NCBI GenBank assembly: GCA_000585075.1 | Contig: JEMY01000034.1 | Coordinates: 83,804-147,803, forward strand | Direction: 5' to 3' | Length of the DNA: 64,000 bases | Origin: Candidatus Accumulibacter regalis | GTDB taxonomy: Bacteria > Pseudomonadota > Gammaproteobacteria > Burkholderiales > Rhodocyclaceae | Part shown: piece after piece, positions 49,883 through 59,594 of the stretch | How the letters are laid out: every line of letters begins with the position of its first letter | Position numbering within the stretch: the first letter of the stretch is position 1 | Program-made: the position numbers and the translations under genes | The notes under the pieces: generated by a model | Told to the model about the DNA's origin: nothing | The model's input: only the letters and a program-made list of their open reading frames with translations | Database searches by the model: none

Positions 49883-52800
49883 TCATGACGGCGCACCGGG
49901 TTCCGACGCTGGCGCCTTCACGAGAACTTCGAGCGGCGAATCGGTGCTCAGATGCACATCGCGTTGCGGATACGACATCGTGATTCCACGTTCGCGAAAC
50001 GCCTTGTCGATGGCCATGTGCAGTTCGTGGGTGACGATGCTCCGGTAGAGGACCAGGCGCGTGAACACACGCAACTCGAACTCCAGACTGCTTTCGCCAA
50101 AACGCAGAAACAGCGCGGCAGGCGCCGGTTCGTCGCAGACGCTTTCATTGCTGCCCGCCACCTCCATGAGGGTGTCGACGACCTGCTCGGTGTCGCTGCC
50201 GTACTCGACGCCCAGGGGGACGATCAAGCGCGTGATGGGGTCGGACAGCGTCCAGTTGATGCAGTCCTGGGTAATGAAGGTCTTGTTCGGAATGAGCAGT
50301 TCCTTGCGATCCCAGTCGCTGATCGTCGTCGCGCGGATATGGATGCGCGTCACCGTGCCGGTATGCCCGGCGATGGTCACGATGTCGCCGACGCGGAACG
50401 GCCGCTCGAAGAGAATGACGATGCCGGATACGAAGTTGGCGACGATTTCCTGCAAGCCGAAGCCGAGACCGACACCGAGCGCCGCGATCAGCCACTGCAG
50501 CTTGCTCCAGTCGATTCCGAGAAGGTTCGACGCGGCGAGCAGGCTGACGAGGACGATCAGATAGTTCAAAAGCATGGTTATGGCATAGCCGGTGCCGGGC
50601 GCCAGGTTGAAGCGGCTGAGGACCGCCACCTCGAGCGCACCCGGCAGATTCCTGATGGCGATGATGGCGATGGTGAAAACGGTAGCGGCGACGATCAGGC
50701 TCCACAGGGTCACCACCTGCGGCGCCAGCGTGCCGTCGCCCGAGCCCATCCGCCAGAGCACGATCTCGTCGAGCGTGCGAACCGCCGGCAAGAGCCCTTG
50801 CCAGATGGACGCCATGCCGAAAGCAACGCCAACCAGAACGATCAGGCGGAGCAGTGCGCGGCTTTGTCGGCTGATCGTCCGACGATCGATTTCGTAGCCT
50901 TGCACGTCTTCGGGAATCGCGTCAGCCGCGCGTTGCGCGGCATGGCGATCGATGCTTCGCGCGCTCGACTCGGAGCCCGCCTCGCTTGCCCGGGCCAGCA
51001 TGAGGCGTCGCTCGAAGACGGCAAAGGCACGCTCGAGCGTGGCGTGAACGAGCGTCGCCATGGTGACCAGCAGGATCGAGTGCATGGTCAGGCGCAGCAA
51101 CTGTGAAGCGGTGTAGTGATAGCCGAGCAGGGACAGCACGATCATCGCCAGGGCGATGGCCATCAGTGCCGGATACCACAGGTAGACGATATACCAGAGC
51201 CAGTTGTCGCCGTCGGTCTCGGCGAGGCTGAGGCGCGACAGGCGCCACAGCCGGGAAGCGATCCAGGCAATCGCGACACACAGAAGGATCAGGGAAATTC
51301 GTCCCAGACCATCGCGAATCTCGGGAGCCGCATGGACCGAAACCAGGACCATGACGATGGTGATGGGCACGAAAAGCAGCATCAGCCGTCGCGTATTGCG
51401 ACGCAGCAGCGTCAGCGTCGACCGGCTCCACGAGAAGTGCACGGCGGCGACGCCGTTCGAGCGAACCAATTGCAGGATGAACTCCATGAACAGGATCAGC
51501 ACAGCGCTGGTCGTCAGCGCCGTCTCCAGGCTGCGCGCAAAACCCGTAGGGCTATGGACCAGGTAGGCCAGGCCGAAAAGCAGCAGACCGGGTGGCAGCG
51601 CGAGCACCGCGGTGATCGCGAAAGCTTCCAGCGTCAGCGCCAGATGGTCGGATTGCACGTTGCCGATGCGCGACGCCATGCGCTGCAATCGCCGCTTCAG
51701 CCAGCCGCGGCTGGCGATGGCAAGGAGCAGCAACGCCAGCCCGGCCAGGAATCCGGGCAGGCGGATGTCCAGGTTTGTGGCTACGGCCTGACGCACGTCC
51801 CGCCAGTGCGCCGCTTCCGCGAGCCAGGCCACCGATTCGGCCGCCGCGCGCAGTGTCTGCGTACCCATCGGTTGCGCGCTGGGAATCCAGAACAGATGGC
51901 TCTCGAGCGCATCGCGCCAGGTATGCGAGCGCTCGGAGAAGTACTTGAGCTGAGTGAGCAGCGCCGACAGTTCGTCGGCGTAGCGCGCCTGCTCGTTTTT
52001 CAGGCGGGTAATCAGGCTGCGCCGCTGTTCGAGGAGCGTATCGATCGCGCTACCCCAGTCGGGTGCAGCGCCACGCAACAGCTTTTCCAGCGCGGCCTTG
52101 CTCGGCAGGTCGTAGGGCGGACGCTTCTCCTCGAGTTGAAAGAGTGCGATCCGGCTGGCCTCCAGTTCGCCCTCCGCCGCCGCCCTCGCGCTATCGATAT
52201 TGATGGCGTCCGAAGCCTTGTCCCTTTCCTGGCGCAAGGCAATACCAAAGGCAGCCGAGGGATCGATCTGATTGAGATTGAGCAAACGATCGAGGGTATC
52301 CAGCTTGCTGTTCAACAGCGAGACGTCACCGCGCAGGCGCGCACTTTCGGCCTCCGCCTGCTGTCTCCTGGCGAGGATTTCATCGACTGACCGGGCAAGG
52401 CGAATATTGACCTCGGCGAAACGCCGCAAATCCTCGGGCGCCGCGCCAAGCGACTGCAGGTGCGCCTCGAGCCGGCTGACCAGCGCGCTGACGCCGGCTT
52501 TGCTGACCCGACTCAGCAGCGCCTGCAGGGCGGCGATGTAGTCGGTCGTGCTGACCAGCTGCTCGGCGAGCAGGTCGGCTTCGGCTTCCATCAGCGCCAG
52601 GCGAGCGGGTCGGCTGGCCAGGCGCTGGCTGAGCGCCTCGATGCGGGCCAGGGCGAGGCGTTTGGCGGCGGCGCGGGCGGCGGCCTCGGCCTCGTCGGCT
52701 GGCTCGGAGGTGCCGACGGCGCGCGCGGCGGCGTCGACCTTGTCCACACCCTCCTGCGCCGTACTCAGCAGTTGCTTGAGCGCCAGAGCACGCTCCGACT

Positions 52801-53278
52801 GCACGCTGGATTGCACCCGGGCGAGTTTCGTGCGCAGGATGGCTTCCGCACCCACCGCTTCCAGAAGCGCCTGCTCGACGACGCCCGGCGCCTGCTTTTC
52901 GAAGTCCTTGCCGACTTTCGGCGCCCGGTAGGCTTGTTGCTCGGCGCGCAGTCGCTGCCGCTCGCGAGGCAGGTCAAGCAGCGCCTGAGTGTAGGCGCGC
53001 GCCTCGTCTTCGAAGCGCTCGGCGGCCTCGATGCGCGAGATGGCCAGCCGATACAGGGCAGTGATTTCCGCTTTCTGTGCGGTGCTGAGACCGCCCGACT
53101 GTTCGACCGACGCCAGCCGCTGGCGCAGGTCGGCAATACCGGGGAGCGGTGCTTCCTGGGCGCCGACCAGCGACGCGCAAAGCAGGACGACGATGACGAC
53201 GGCGCTGCGGACAATTGCCGCCAGGGGCGTCACCCGGAAAGAAGCAGGCGTTCCCTGTCCGCGCAACGCCATGGACAC
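49883..53278 (-). CDS. MscK/KefA-type mechanosensitive channel (DUF3772-like N-term)
   Basis: Periplasmic coiled-coil N-term, many TMs, 'AALGVGLGFGLQEIVANFVSGIVILFERPFRVGDIVTI'. Confidence 0.9.
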   Translation of the reverse strand: MSMALRGQGTPASFRVTPLAAIVRSAVVIVVLLCASLVGAQEAPLPGIADLRQRLASVEQSGGLSTAQKAEITALYRLAISRIEAAERFEDEARAYTQALLDLPRERQRLRAEQQAYRAPKVGKDFEKQAPGVVEQALLEAVGAEAILRTKLARVQSSVQSERALALKQLLSTAQEGVDKVDAAARAVGTSEPADEAEAAARAAAKRLALARIEALSQRLASRPARLALMEAEADLLAEQLVSTTDYIAALQALLSRVSKAGVSALVSRLEAHLQSLGAAPEDLRRFAEVNIRLARSVDEILARRQQAEAESARLRGDVSLLNSKLDTLDRLLNLNQIDPSAAFGIALRQERDKASDAINIDSARAAAEGELEASRIALFQLEEKRPPYDLPSKAALEKLLRGAAPDWGSAIDTLLEQRRSLITRLKNEQARYADELSALLTQLKYFSERSHTWRDALESHLFWIPSAQPMGTQTLRAAAESVAWLAEAAHWRDVRQAVATNLDIRLPGFLAGLALLLLAIASRGWLKRRLQRMASRIGNVQSDHLALTLEAFAITAVLALPPGLLLFGLAYLVHSPTGFARSLETALTTSAVLILFMEFILQLVRSNGVAAVHFSWSRSTLTLLRRNTRRLMLLFVPITIVMVLVSVHAAPEIRDGLGRISLILLCVAIAWIASRLWRLSRLSLAETDGDNWLWYIVYLWYPALMAIALAMIVLSLLGYHYTASQLLRLTMHSILLVTMATLVHATLERAFAVFERRLMLARASEAGSESSARSIDRHAAQRAADAIPEDVQGYEIDRRTISRQSRALLRLIVLVGVAFGMASIWQGLLPAVRTLDEIVLWRMGSGDGTLAPQVVTLWSLIVAATVFTIAIIAIRNLPGALEVAVLSRFNLAPGTGYAITMLLNYLIVLVSLLAASNLLGIDWSKLQWLIAALGVGLGFGLQEIVANFVSGIVILFERPFRVGDIVTIAGHTGTVTRIHIRATTISDWDRKELLIPNKTFITQDCINWTLSDPITRLIVPLGVEYGSDTEQVVDTLMEVAGSNESVCDEPAPAALFLRFGESSLEFELRVFTRLVLYRSIVTHELHMAIDKAFRERGITMSYPQRDVHLSTDSPLEVLVKAPASEPGAPS

Positions 53279-53281
53279 CGG

Positions 53282-54019
53282 TCAGCTCGCGCTATCGACC
53301 AGCGGCGCAAAGCCGAGCACGACGCGGCGCGTCAGCGCCGATTTCTTCTCGATCCTGGTGACGATCACCGCGCCGACCTCGCTGGTGTTGGCAACATGGG
53401 TGCCGCCACAGGGTTGCACGTCGACGCCTTCGATGTCGAGCACGCGCACCCGCCCCTGACCGCGCGGTGGCTTGACGCTCATGCTGCGCACCAGGCCGGG
53501 GTTGGCGTCGAGTTCTGCTTCGGTGATCCAGCGATGACGGACCGGGTGAGCCTCGTCGACCAGGCGCGCAAGACCGGCGGTCAGCGCCTGCTTGTCGAGC
53601 GGCGCGGTCATGTGGAAGTCCAGGCGCGCGTAATCCACAGTGATCGAACAGCCATCGACCGGGTGCGGAACCAGCGCGCAAAGCAGGTGCGTGGCCGTAT
53701 GAAAGCGCATGTGGTGCTGCCGGCGCAGCCTGTCGATCTGCGCGGTGACCTCCGTCCCGACCCTGCAGTGGGCGAGCATCGCCTGCTGCCCGGTGGCCGG
53801 AAGATGCAGGATCTCGCCCGGCCGCACACCCTTGCGGGTATCGAAAATCTCCAGCTCGCTCCCGTCAGCCAGGATAAGCAGCCCCCGGTCGGCGGCCTGG
53901 CCGCCGCCGAGCGGATAGAAGACGGTGCGATCGAGCTGCACCCCGCGCTCGTCGACCTGCGTGACACGGGCCTTACAGGCGGAGAGGGTGGCATCTTCGC
54001 GAAACAGCTCTGCGGTCAT
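53282..54019 (-). CDS. Alanyl-tRNA editing protein AlaX
   Basis: 'RTVFYPLGGGQAADRG', 'RFHTATHLLCAL', 'QPCGGTHVANTSEVG'. Confidence 0.92.
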   Translation of the reverse strand: MTAELFREDATLSACKARVTQVDERGVQLDRTVFYPLGGGQAADRGLLILADGSELEIFDTRKGVRPGEILHLPATGQQAMLAHCRVGTEVTAQIDRLRRQHHMRFHTATHLLCALVPHPVDGCSITVDYARLDFHMTAPLDKQALTAGLARLVDEAHPVRHRWITEAELDANPGLVRSMSVKPPRGQGRVRVLDIEGVDVQPCGGTHVANTSEVGAVIVTRIEKKSALTRRVVLGFAPLVDSAS

Positions 54020-54207
54020 CGGCGGTCCTGGCAAGGAACATCTCGCCCGCCGCACGATCCCTGCGCGCGATCCAGGCAAGCTGAGGCTAACGAGTGTATA
54101 CGGCAACGCGGCAGCCGGGAAGCAAAAGCCCCGCGGGTCACCTGGGCTAAATGCCTGAATCCATTGGGCGTAAAGGGGGAACTGACGCACCGACCCGCGA
54201 GTGCACT

Positions 54208-54334
54208 TCATTGCAAGGAGGCGCAGCCGACGTGGCGATCCAGACGTTTGGCTCGTGGGGTGTTGATGTGGCGACGGAATGAAGATCAGAGGGTGGAGCT
54301 GGATTGCCGCGTCGGCTATGCCTCCTCGCAATGA
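54208..54334. repeat. REPIN-like inverted pair of a REP-like element
   Basis: 54208-54243 is the near reverse complement (about 5 mismatches over 36 nt) of 54299-54334. Confidence 0.75.
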
Positions 54335-54510
54335 CGGCGTCGATGCTTGGTGCGCGCTCGGCAGGGAAACCGCGCCGCGTAAACAGGGAAGACCCGAGTT
54401 TGCCGCGCTCGGCCCAAGGCTCGTCCCCGCAGGCGAAAACCGTTCCCCTTGGCCCGATTGGCACGGCACCCCGAGAACGCGGCACAGAAAGGCCCCCGGA
54501 AGCCCGACAG

Positions 54511-54538
54511 CAAAAAGCCCCGGCTTTTGACCGGGGCT
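54511..54538 (-). terminator. Terminator downstream of tRNA-Met
   Basis: AGCCCCGG-loop-CCGGGGCT followed on the minus strand by TTTTT. Confidence 0.8.
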
Positions 54539-54553
54539 AAGTGCTTGATTCTT

Positions 54554-54630
54554 TGGTGGTGATGGGTGGAATTGAACCACCGACCTATGGGTTATGAATC
54601 CATCGCTCTAACCGACTGAGCTACATCACC
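54554..54630 (-). tRNA. tRNA-Met (CAT), CCA encoded
   Basis: Minus strand GGTGATGTAGCTCAGTCGGTTAGAGCGATGGATTCATAACCCATAGGTCGGTGGTTCAATTCCACCCATCACCACCA folds as a cloverleaf. Confidence 0.95.
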
Positions 54631-54731
54631 TCAGGGCGGCCGATTATAGGACCCCCGCCGGCCTGTGGTCAAGCCGAGCGACGTCGATTGTCGCGGTCGT
54701 CGTGCGGCGCCTGGCGAACGGCGGGAGCAAC

Positions 54732-56186
54732 TCACATCAGCACGATGTCGTATTGCTCCTGCGTATAGCTGGGCTCGGCCTGCAGCGAAATCGGCTTGCC
54801 GATGAAATCGGAGAGCAGCGCCAGACCTTGCGACTCCTCGTCGAGAAAGCGGTCGATGACCGCCTGATTGCCGAGCACGCGGTATTCGCGCGCGTCGAAC
54901 TGGCGCGCTTCGCGCAGCAGCTCGCGAAGAATCTCGTAGCACACGGTACGTGCCGTTCTCACTTCACCCCGCCCCTCGCAGGTCGGGCACGCTTCGCAGA
55001 GCACGTGGGCGAGCGATTCGCGCGTCCGCTTGCGCGTCATTTCGACCAGCCCCAGGGCGGTAAAGCCGTTGACCGTCAGGCGCGTATGGTCGCGCGCCAG
55101 CGCCTTGTTGAACTCGCTGAGGACCGCGCTGCGGTGCTCTTCGTTCTCCATGTCGATGAAGTCGACAATGATGATGCCGCCGAGGTTGCGCAGGCGCAGC
55201 TGGCGGGCGATGGTCTGCGCCGCCTCGAGATTGGTCTTGAAGATGGTGTCGTCGAAGTTGCGCACGCCGACGAAACCGCCGGTGTTGACGTCGATGGTGG
55301 TCATCGCCTCGGTCTGATCGATGATCAGGTAGCCGCCCGACTTGAGATCGACGCGGCGGGCGAGTGCCTTCTGAATCTCGTCTTCGACGCCGTGCAGGTC
55401 GAACAGCGGCCTCTGCCCGGTGTAGTGCTCGAGCATGGGCGCGACGGTCGGCGTGTACTCGCCGGCAAACGCGGTCAGGCGCTGGAAGTTCTCGCGCGAG
55501 TCGATGACGATGGCGGACGTTTCGGGGTTGACGAAGTCGCGCAGCACGCGCTGCGCCAGTGACAGTTCCTGATAGAGCAGGGCAGGCGGCGCGGCGGTGG
55601 TCGACTGCAGCTTGATATCGCGCCAGATCTTGCGCAGGTACTCGATGTCCTTGGCCAGCTCGGCTTCGCTGGCGCTCTCGGCCATGGTGCGCACGATGAA
55701 GCCGCCGGGTTCGTCGTCGGGCACCAGGCGCGACAGCTTTTCACGCAGCGCTTCACGTTCGGCCTCCTTCTCGATGCGCTGCGAAATGCCGATATGCTTG
55801 TCCTGCGGCAGATAGACGAGCATCCGCCCGGCGATCGATACCTGCGTGGACAGACGCGCTCCCTTGCTGCCCATGGGGTCCTTGATGACCTGCACGAGGA
55901 TGCTCTGACCTTCGAAGAGCAGGCGCTCGATCGGCCGCAGCGGTTCGTCGTTCGCGCGCGGCTCGCGGATATCGGCGACGTGCAGGAAAGCCGTCCGGTC
56001 GAGGCCGATTTCGATGAACGCCGACTGCATTCCCGGCAGGATGCGCACGATGCGCCCGACATAGACGTTGCCGACGTAGCCACGACTGGCGCAGCGTTCG
56101 ATGTGCAGTTCCTGAACGGCGCCCTGGTACATGACCGCGACGCGCGTTTCCTGCGGGGTGAAATTGATCAGGATCTCTTCGGACAT
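54732..56186 (-). CDS. rng: Ribonuclease G
   Basis: 'ILINFTPQETRVAVMYQGAVQELHIER', S1 region, 'LIIDQTEAMTTIDVNTGGFVG', 'CPTCEGRG'. Confidence 0.96.
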   Translation of the reverse strand: MSEEILINFTPQETRVAVMYQGAVQELHIERCASRGYVGNVYVGRIVRILPGMQSAFIEIGLDRTAFLHVADIREPRANDEPLRPIERLLFEGQSILVQVIKDPMGSKGARLSTQVSIAGRMLVYLPQDKHIGISQRIEKEAEREALREKLSRLVPDDEPGGFIVRTMAESASEAELAKDIEYLRKIWRDIKLQSTTAAPPALLYQELSLAQRVLRDFVNPETSAIVIDSRENFQRLTAFAGEYTPTVAPMLEHYTGQRPLFDLHGVEDEIQKALARRVDLKSGGYLIIDQTEAMTTIDVNTGGFVGVRNFDDTIFKTNLEAAQTIARQLRLRNLGGIIIVDFIDMENEEHRSAVLSEFNKALARDHTRLTVNGFTALGLVEMTRKRTRESLAHVLCEACPTCEGRGEVRTARTVCYEILRELLREARQFDAREYRVLGNQAVIDRFLDEESQGLALLSDFIGKPISLQAEPSYTQEQYDIVLM

Positions 56187-56324
56187 GGACGGGTGCTCGG
56201 GGAAATGGGGAAAGAAATGAGGTTAGAATCGCGACTCGCCGCATTCTACCCTTAGTCCCCTGTCACGCCCCTCTCCCGGACTTTCGCCATCTCTGCCTCG
56301 CTCCCTGCCTCCGCTTCTCCCGAG

Positions 56325-57608
56325 TTGCTCGCGCCTGCCGGTTCGCCGACGATGCTGCGCACCGCCTTCGCCTACGGCGCAGATGCCGTCTATGCGGGCC
56401 AGCCGCGCTACAGCCTGCGCGTGCGTAACAACGCCTTCGGCGACCTCGACGCGCTGGCCGGTGCGATCGCCGACGCCCATGGCGCCGGCAGGAAGCTGTA
56501 CGTGGTCAGCAACGTCCTGCCGCACAACCGCAAGGTGCGCAGTTACCTCGCGGACATGGCGCCGGTCGTGGCGCTTGAACCCGACGCGCTGATCATGGCC
56601 GACCCGGGACTGATCGACATGGTCCGCGAGACCTGGCCGGACATGCCGGTGCACCTCTCGGTGCAGGCCAATACGGTCAACTTTGCCGCCGTGCGTTTCT
56701 GGCGCAAGCTGGGGATCAGGCGCATCATCCTGTCGCGCGAACTGTCGCTCGACGAAGTCGCCGAGATCCGCCAGGAGTGTCCGGAGATGGAACTCGAGGT
56801 GTTCGTCCATGGCGCGCTGTGCATCGCCTACTCCGGCCGCTGCCTGCTTTCCGGCTACTTCAACCATCGCGACCCCAACCAGGGCACGTGCACCAACTCC
56901 TGCCGCTGGGACTACAAAGTCAAGCCGGCCGACGGCGGGGCGGGCAATGCGGTGGGCGGCGCCTGCCAGTCCGGGGGCGCCGGCGTCGGTGGCGGTGAGT
57001 GGCTGCTTGAGGAGAAGGAACGCCCCGGCGAGCTGATGCCGATCGACGAGGACGAGCACGGCACCTACATCATGAACTCGAAGGATCTGCGCGCCGTCGA
57101 GCACGTCCGGCGCCTGACCGAAATCGGCGTCGATTCGCTGAAGATCGAGGGGCGCACCAAATCGCCGTACTACGTCGCGCGCACCACACAGGTCTACCGC
57201 CGCGCCATCGACGACGCCGTGGCCAGCCGCCCTTTCGACCCCCGCCTGCTCGGCGAACTCGACGGCCTCGCCAACCGCGGCTACACCGACGGCTTCTACC
57301 AGCGCCACCACGAACACGAGAGGCAGAACTACCTGCGTGGCCACTCGGAATCGGGGCGCAGCCTCTACGTCGGCGACGTGATCGAGTGGAACGCGACGCG
57401 CTCGCTGGCGCTGATCGATATCAAGAACCGCATTTCGGTCGGCGACCGGCTGGAGATCATCCATCCGTCGGGCAATCGCGTCATCGCTCTCGAGCGCATG
57501 GAGAATCTCGCTGGTGCCGAGATCCGCGTCGCGCCGGGCAACGGCCACAAGGTGTGGATCCCGCTGCCGGCGGAGTTGCCGGGCGCCATGCTGGCGCGCT
57601 TCGTCTGA
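56325..57608 (+). CDS. Peptidase U32 family protein (YegQ/TrhP-like)
   Basis: 'ELEVFVHGALCIAYSGRCLLSGYFNHRDPNQGTCTNSCRWDY' U32 signature; start uncertain. Confidence 0.92.
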   Translation: MLAPAGSPTMLRTAFAYGADAVYAGQPRYSLRVRNNAFGDLDALAGAIADAHGAGRKLYVVSNVLPHNRKVRSYLADMAPVVALEPDALIMADPGLIDMVRETWPDMPVHLSVQANTVNFAAVRFWRKLGIRRIILSRELSLDEVAEIRQECPEMELEVFVHGALCIAYSGRCLLSGYFNHRDPNQGTCTNSCRWDYKVKPADGGAGNAVGGACQSGGAGVGGGEWLLEEKERPGELMPIDEDEHGTYIMNSKDLRAVEHVRRLTEIGVDSLKIEGRTKSPYYVARTTQVYRRAIDDAVASRPFDPRLLGELDGLANRGYTDGFYQRHHEHERQNYLRGHSESGRSLYVGDVIEWNATRSLALIDIKNRISVGDRLEIIHPSGNRVIALERMENLAGAEIRVAPGNGHKVWIPLPAELPGAMLARFV

Positions 57609-57617
57609 CTGGCGCCG

Positions 57618-58727
57618 ATGGGGCGACCCGCACACCTCTTCGTCGATATCTCGGCACACGGTTTCGGCCATCTGGCCCAGGTGGCGCCGGTCCTCGCGGC
57701 CTTGACCGCTCGTCTGCCCGAACTGCGCCTGACCATCCGCAGCGGCCTGCCCACTGACCGACTGCAATCCCGGATAGGCGCTGATTTCACGCACCTGCAG
57801 GCGAGCAGCGACTTCGGCTACGTGATGCACGACGCCGTCAGCCTCGACCTCGCGGCGACGGCTCAGGCGTACCGCCGCCAGCACGCCGACTGGGATGAGC
57901 GGGTCGACGGCGACGCCCGACTGTTGCACGGACTGCAACCGGACCTGGTGTTCAGCGACGTCGCCTACCTGCCACTGGCCGGCGCTGCGCGCGCCGGCAT
58001 CCCGGCAATCGCCCTATGTTCGTTGAACTGGGCCGAGCTCTTTGCCTACTTCTTCGCCAGAGAGGACTGGGCAGCGACGATTCAGCGCCAGATACTCGAC
58101 GCCTATAACGGCGCCGAGTCCTTCCTGCGCGTAACGCCGGGAATGGCCATGGCCGACCTGCCAAGGCTGCGCGCCATCGGCCCGATCGCCGCACTGGGCA
58201 AGGATTGCCGGCAGGCACTGCACGCGCAGATCGGCTGTCGCAGCGACGAGCGGCTGGTGCTGATCGCCTTCGGCGGCTTCGACAAGCAGCTGCCCATCGA
58301 TGCCTGGCCCGCCATCCCCGGCGTCCGCTGGCTGGTTCCGCAAGCGTGGCAGGTCAAGCATCCGGCAGCCACCGCTTTCGAGCCCCTGGGTCGCCCGGTC
58401 GCCGATCTCCTGCGCGCGGCTGACGCGGTGCTCGGCAAACCCGGCTACGGCACCTTCGCCGAAGCCGCCTGTAACGACACGCCACTGCTCTATCTGCGCC
58501 GTGAAGACTGGCCCGAGCAGGATTTCCTCATCGACTGGCTGCAGGTGCACGGACGCTGCCGGGAAGTGAGCGCGGCTGACCTGCTCTCCGGTCGGCTGCG
58601 GCCGGTGCTGGAAAGCGTGTGGAGTCAGGCCGCTCCGCCGACTCCGCAGCCGTCAGGCGCTGACGAAGCGGCAGCGGCGCTGTTGCCGTGGCTGACGAGG
58701 GTCGGCGAGTCGCGTCCGGGCGGCTGA
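57618..58727 (+). CDS. Glycosyltransferase-like (GT-B fold) protein
   Basis: 'HLFVDISAHGFGHLAQVAPVLAAL', 'LRAADAVLGKPGYGTFAEAACNDTPLLYLRREDWPEQ'. Confidence 0.75.
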   Translation: MGRPAHLFVDISAHGFGHLAQVAPVLAALTARLPELRLTIRSGLPTDRLQSRIGADFTHLQASSDFGYVMHDAVSLDLAATAQAYRRQHADWDERVDGDARLLHGLQPDLVFSDVAYLPLAGAARAGIPAIALCSLNWAELFAYFFAREDWAATIQRQILDAYNGAESFLRVTPGMAMADLPRLRAIGPIAALGKDCRQALHAQIGCRSDERLVLIAFGGFDKQLPIDAWPAIPGVRWLVPQAWQVKHPAATAFEPLGRPVADLLRAADAVLGKPGYGTFAEAACNDTPLLYLRREDWPEQDFLIDWLQVHGRCREVSAADLLSGRLRPVLESVWSQAAPPTPQPSGADEAAAALLPWLTRVGESRPGG

Positions 58728-58854
58728 ACGGTTCATTGCTCCCTCAAGCTCCAGTAGCGTTTCACGCAATAGGGAACGTCAGATGGTCTTCCGTGATGCG
58801 CCCCGGGGTCCTGGGAAAGTCGCCAGACCACGACCAAGCGACGAAGCCGTGCCC

Positions 58855-59460
58855 TCACCGCTCCGCATCGGCGTTCAGCAGACGCTCGCAATAACGGGCG
58901 ATCAGGTCGATTTCGAGGTTCACCCGGCTACCCGGCTGCAGGCGGCCCAGGGTGGTCGCGGCGAGCGTGTGTGGAATCAGGTTGATCGTGAACCTGGCGC
59001 CGGCAACCGCGTTGGTCGTCAGGCTGACGCCGTCGACGGTGATCGACCCCTTGCGGGCGATGTACCTGGCGAGCTCCGCCGGAGCGCGGATTTCGAGCAG
59101 CCGGTTGTCGCCGACCGCGTCGAAACGCAGCACCTCGCCAATGCCATCGACGTGACCGGAGACGAGATGCCCACCGAGGCGATCGGCGAGGCGCAGCGCC
59201 TTTTCCAGGTTGACCGGGCCGGGCGCGGAGAGGCCCACGGTGCACGCCAGCGATTCCGGAGAAACGTCGACGAAGAAGCGCTGGTCCTGCTGGTCGACCA
59301 CGGTCAGGCAGACGCCGTTACAGGCAATCGAGTCACCCAGAGCAAGGTCATCGAGGTCGAGCTTGCCGGCGTCGATGGTCAGGCGAACGGTGCCGGCGCC
59401 GTCGTCACGAGAGGCGATCGCGGTGATTTGGCCAACGGCGGCGATGATTCCTGAAAACAT
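58855..59460 (-). CDS. ribE: Riboflavin synthase alpha subunit
   Basis: 'MFSGIIAAVGQI', 'LGDSIACNGVCLTVV', 'GGHLVSGHVDGIG'. Confidence 0.95.
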   Translation of the reverse strand: MFSGIIAAVGQITAIASRDDGAGTVRLTIDAGKLDLDDLALGDSIACNGVCLTVVDQQDQRFFVDVSPESLACTVGLSAPGPVNLEKALRLADRLGGHLVSGHVDGIGEVLRFDAVGDNRLLEIRAPAELARYIARKGSITVDGVSLTTNAVAGARFTINLIPHTLAATTLGRLQPGSRVNLEIDLIARYCERLLNADAER

Positions 59461-59594
59461 GGCAGGGATCCGGCAAATGGGTGATGACGACGACGCAGGA
59501 TTCTAGCATGGCGCCTCCTTACCCCACTCTCGTCCGGTCGGGTGCGCCGCGGCGACCTTTGGCCTTCGCCGGCTGAACGCCGGGTCGGCAGGGG

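Noticed and set aside
51116-54334. Long plus-strand ORFs (424 and 624 aa) over mscK/alaX
   Set aside because: Antisense to well-supported conserved genes; composition typical of shadow frames
56930-57000. Gly-rich insert in the U32 peptidase
   Set aside because: Region is variable in this family; likely lineage-specific linker, not a distinct feature
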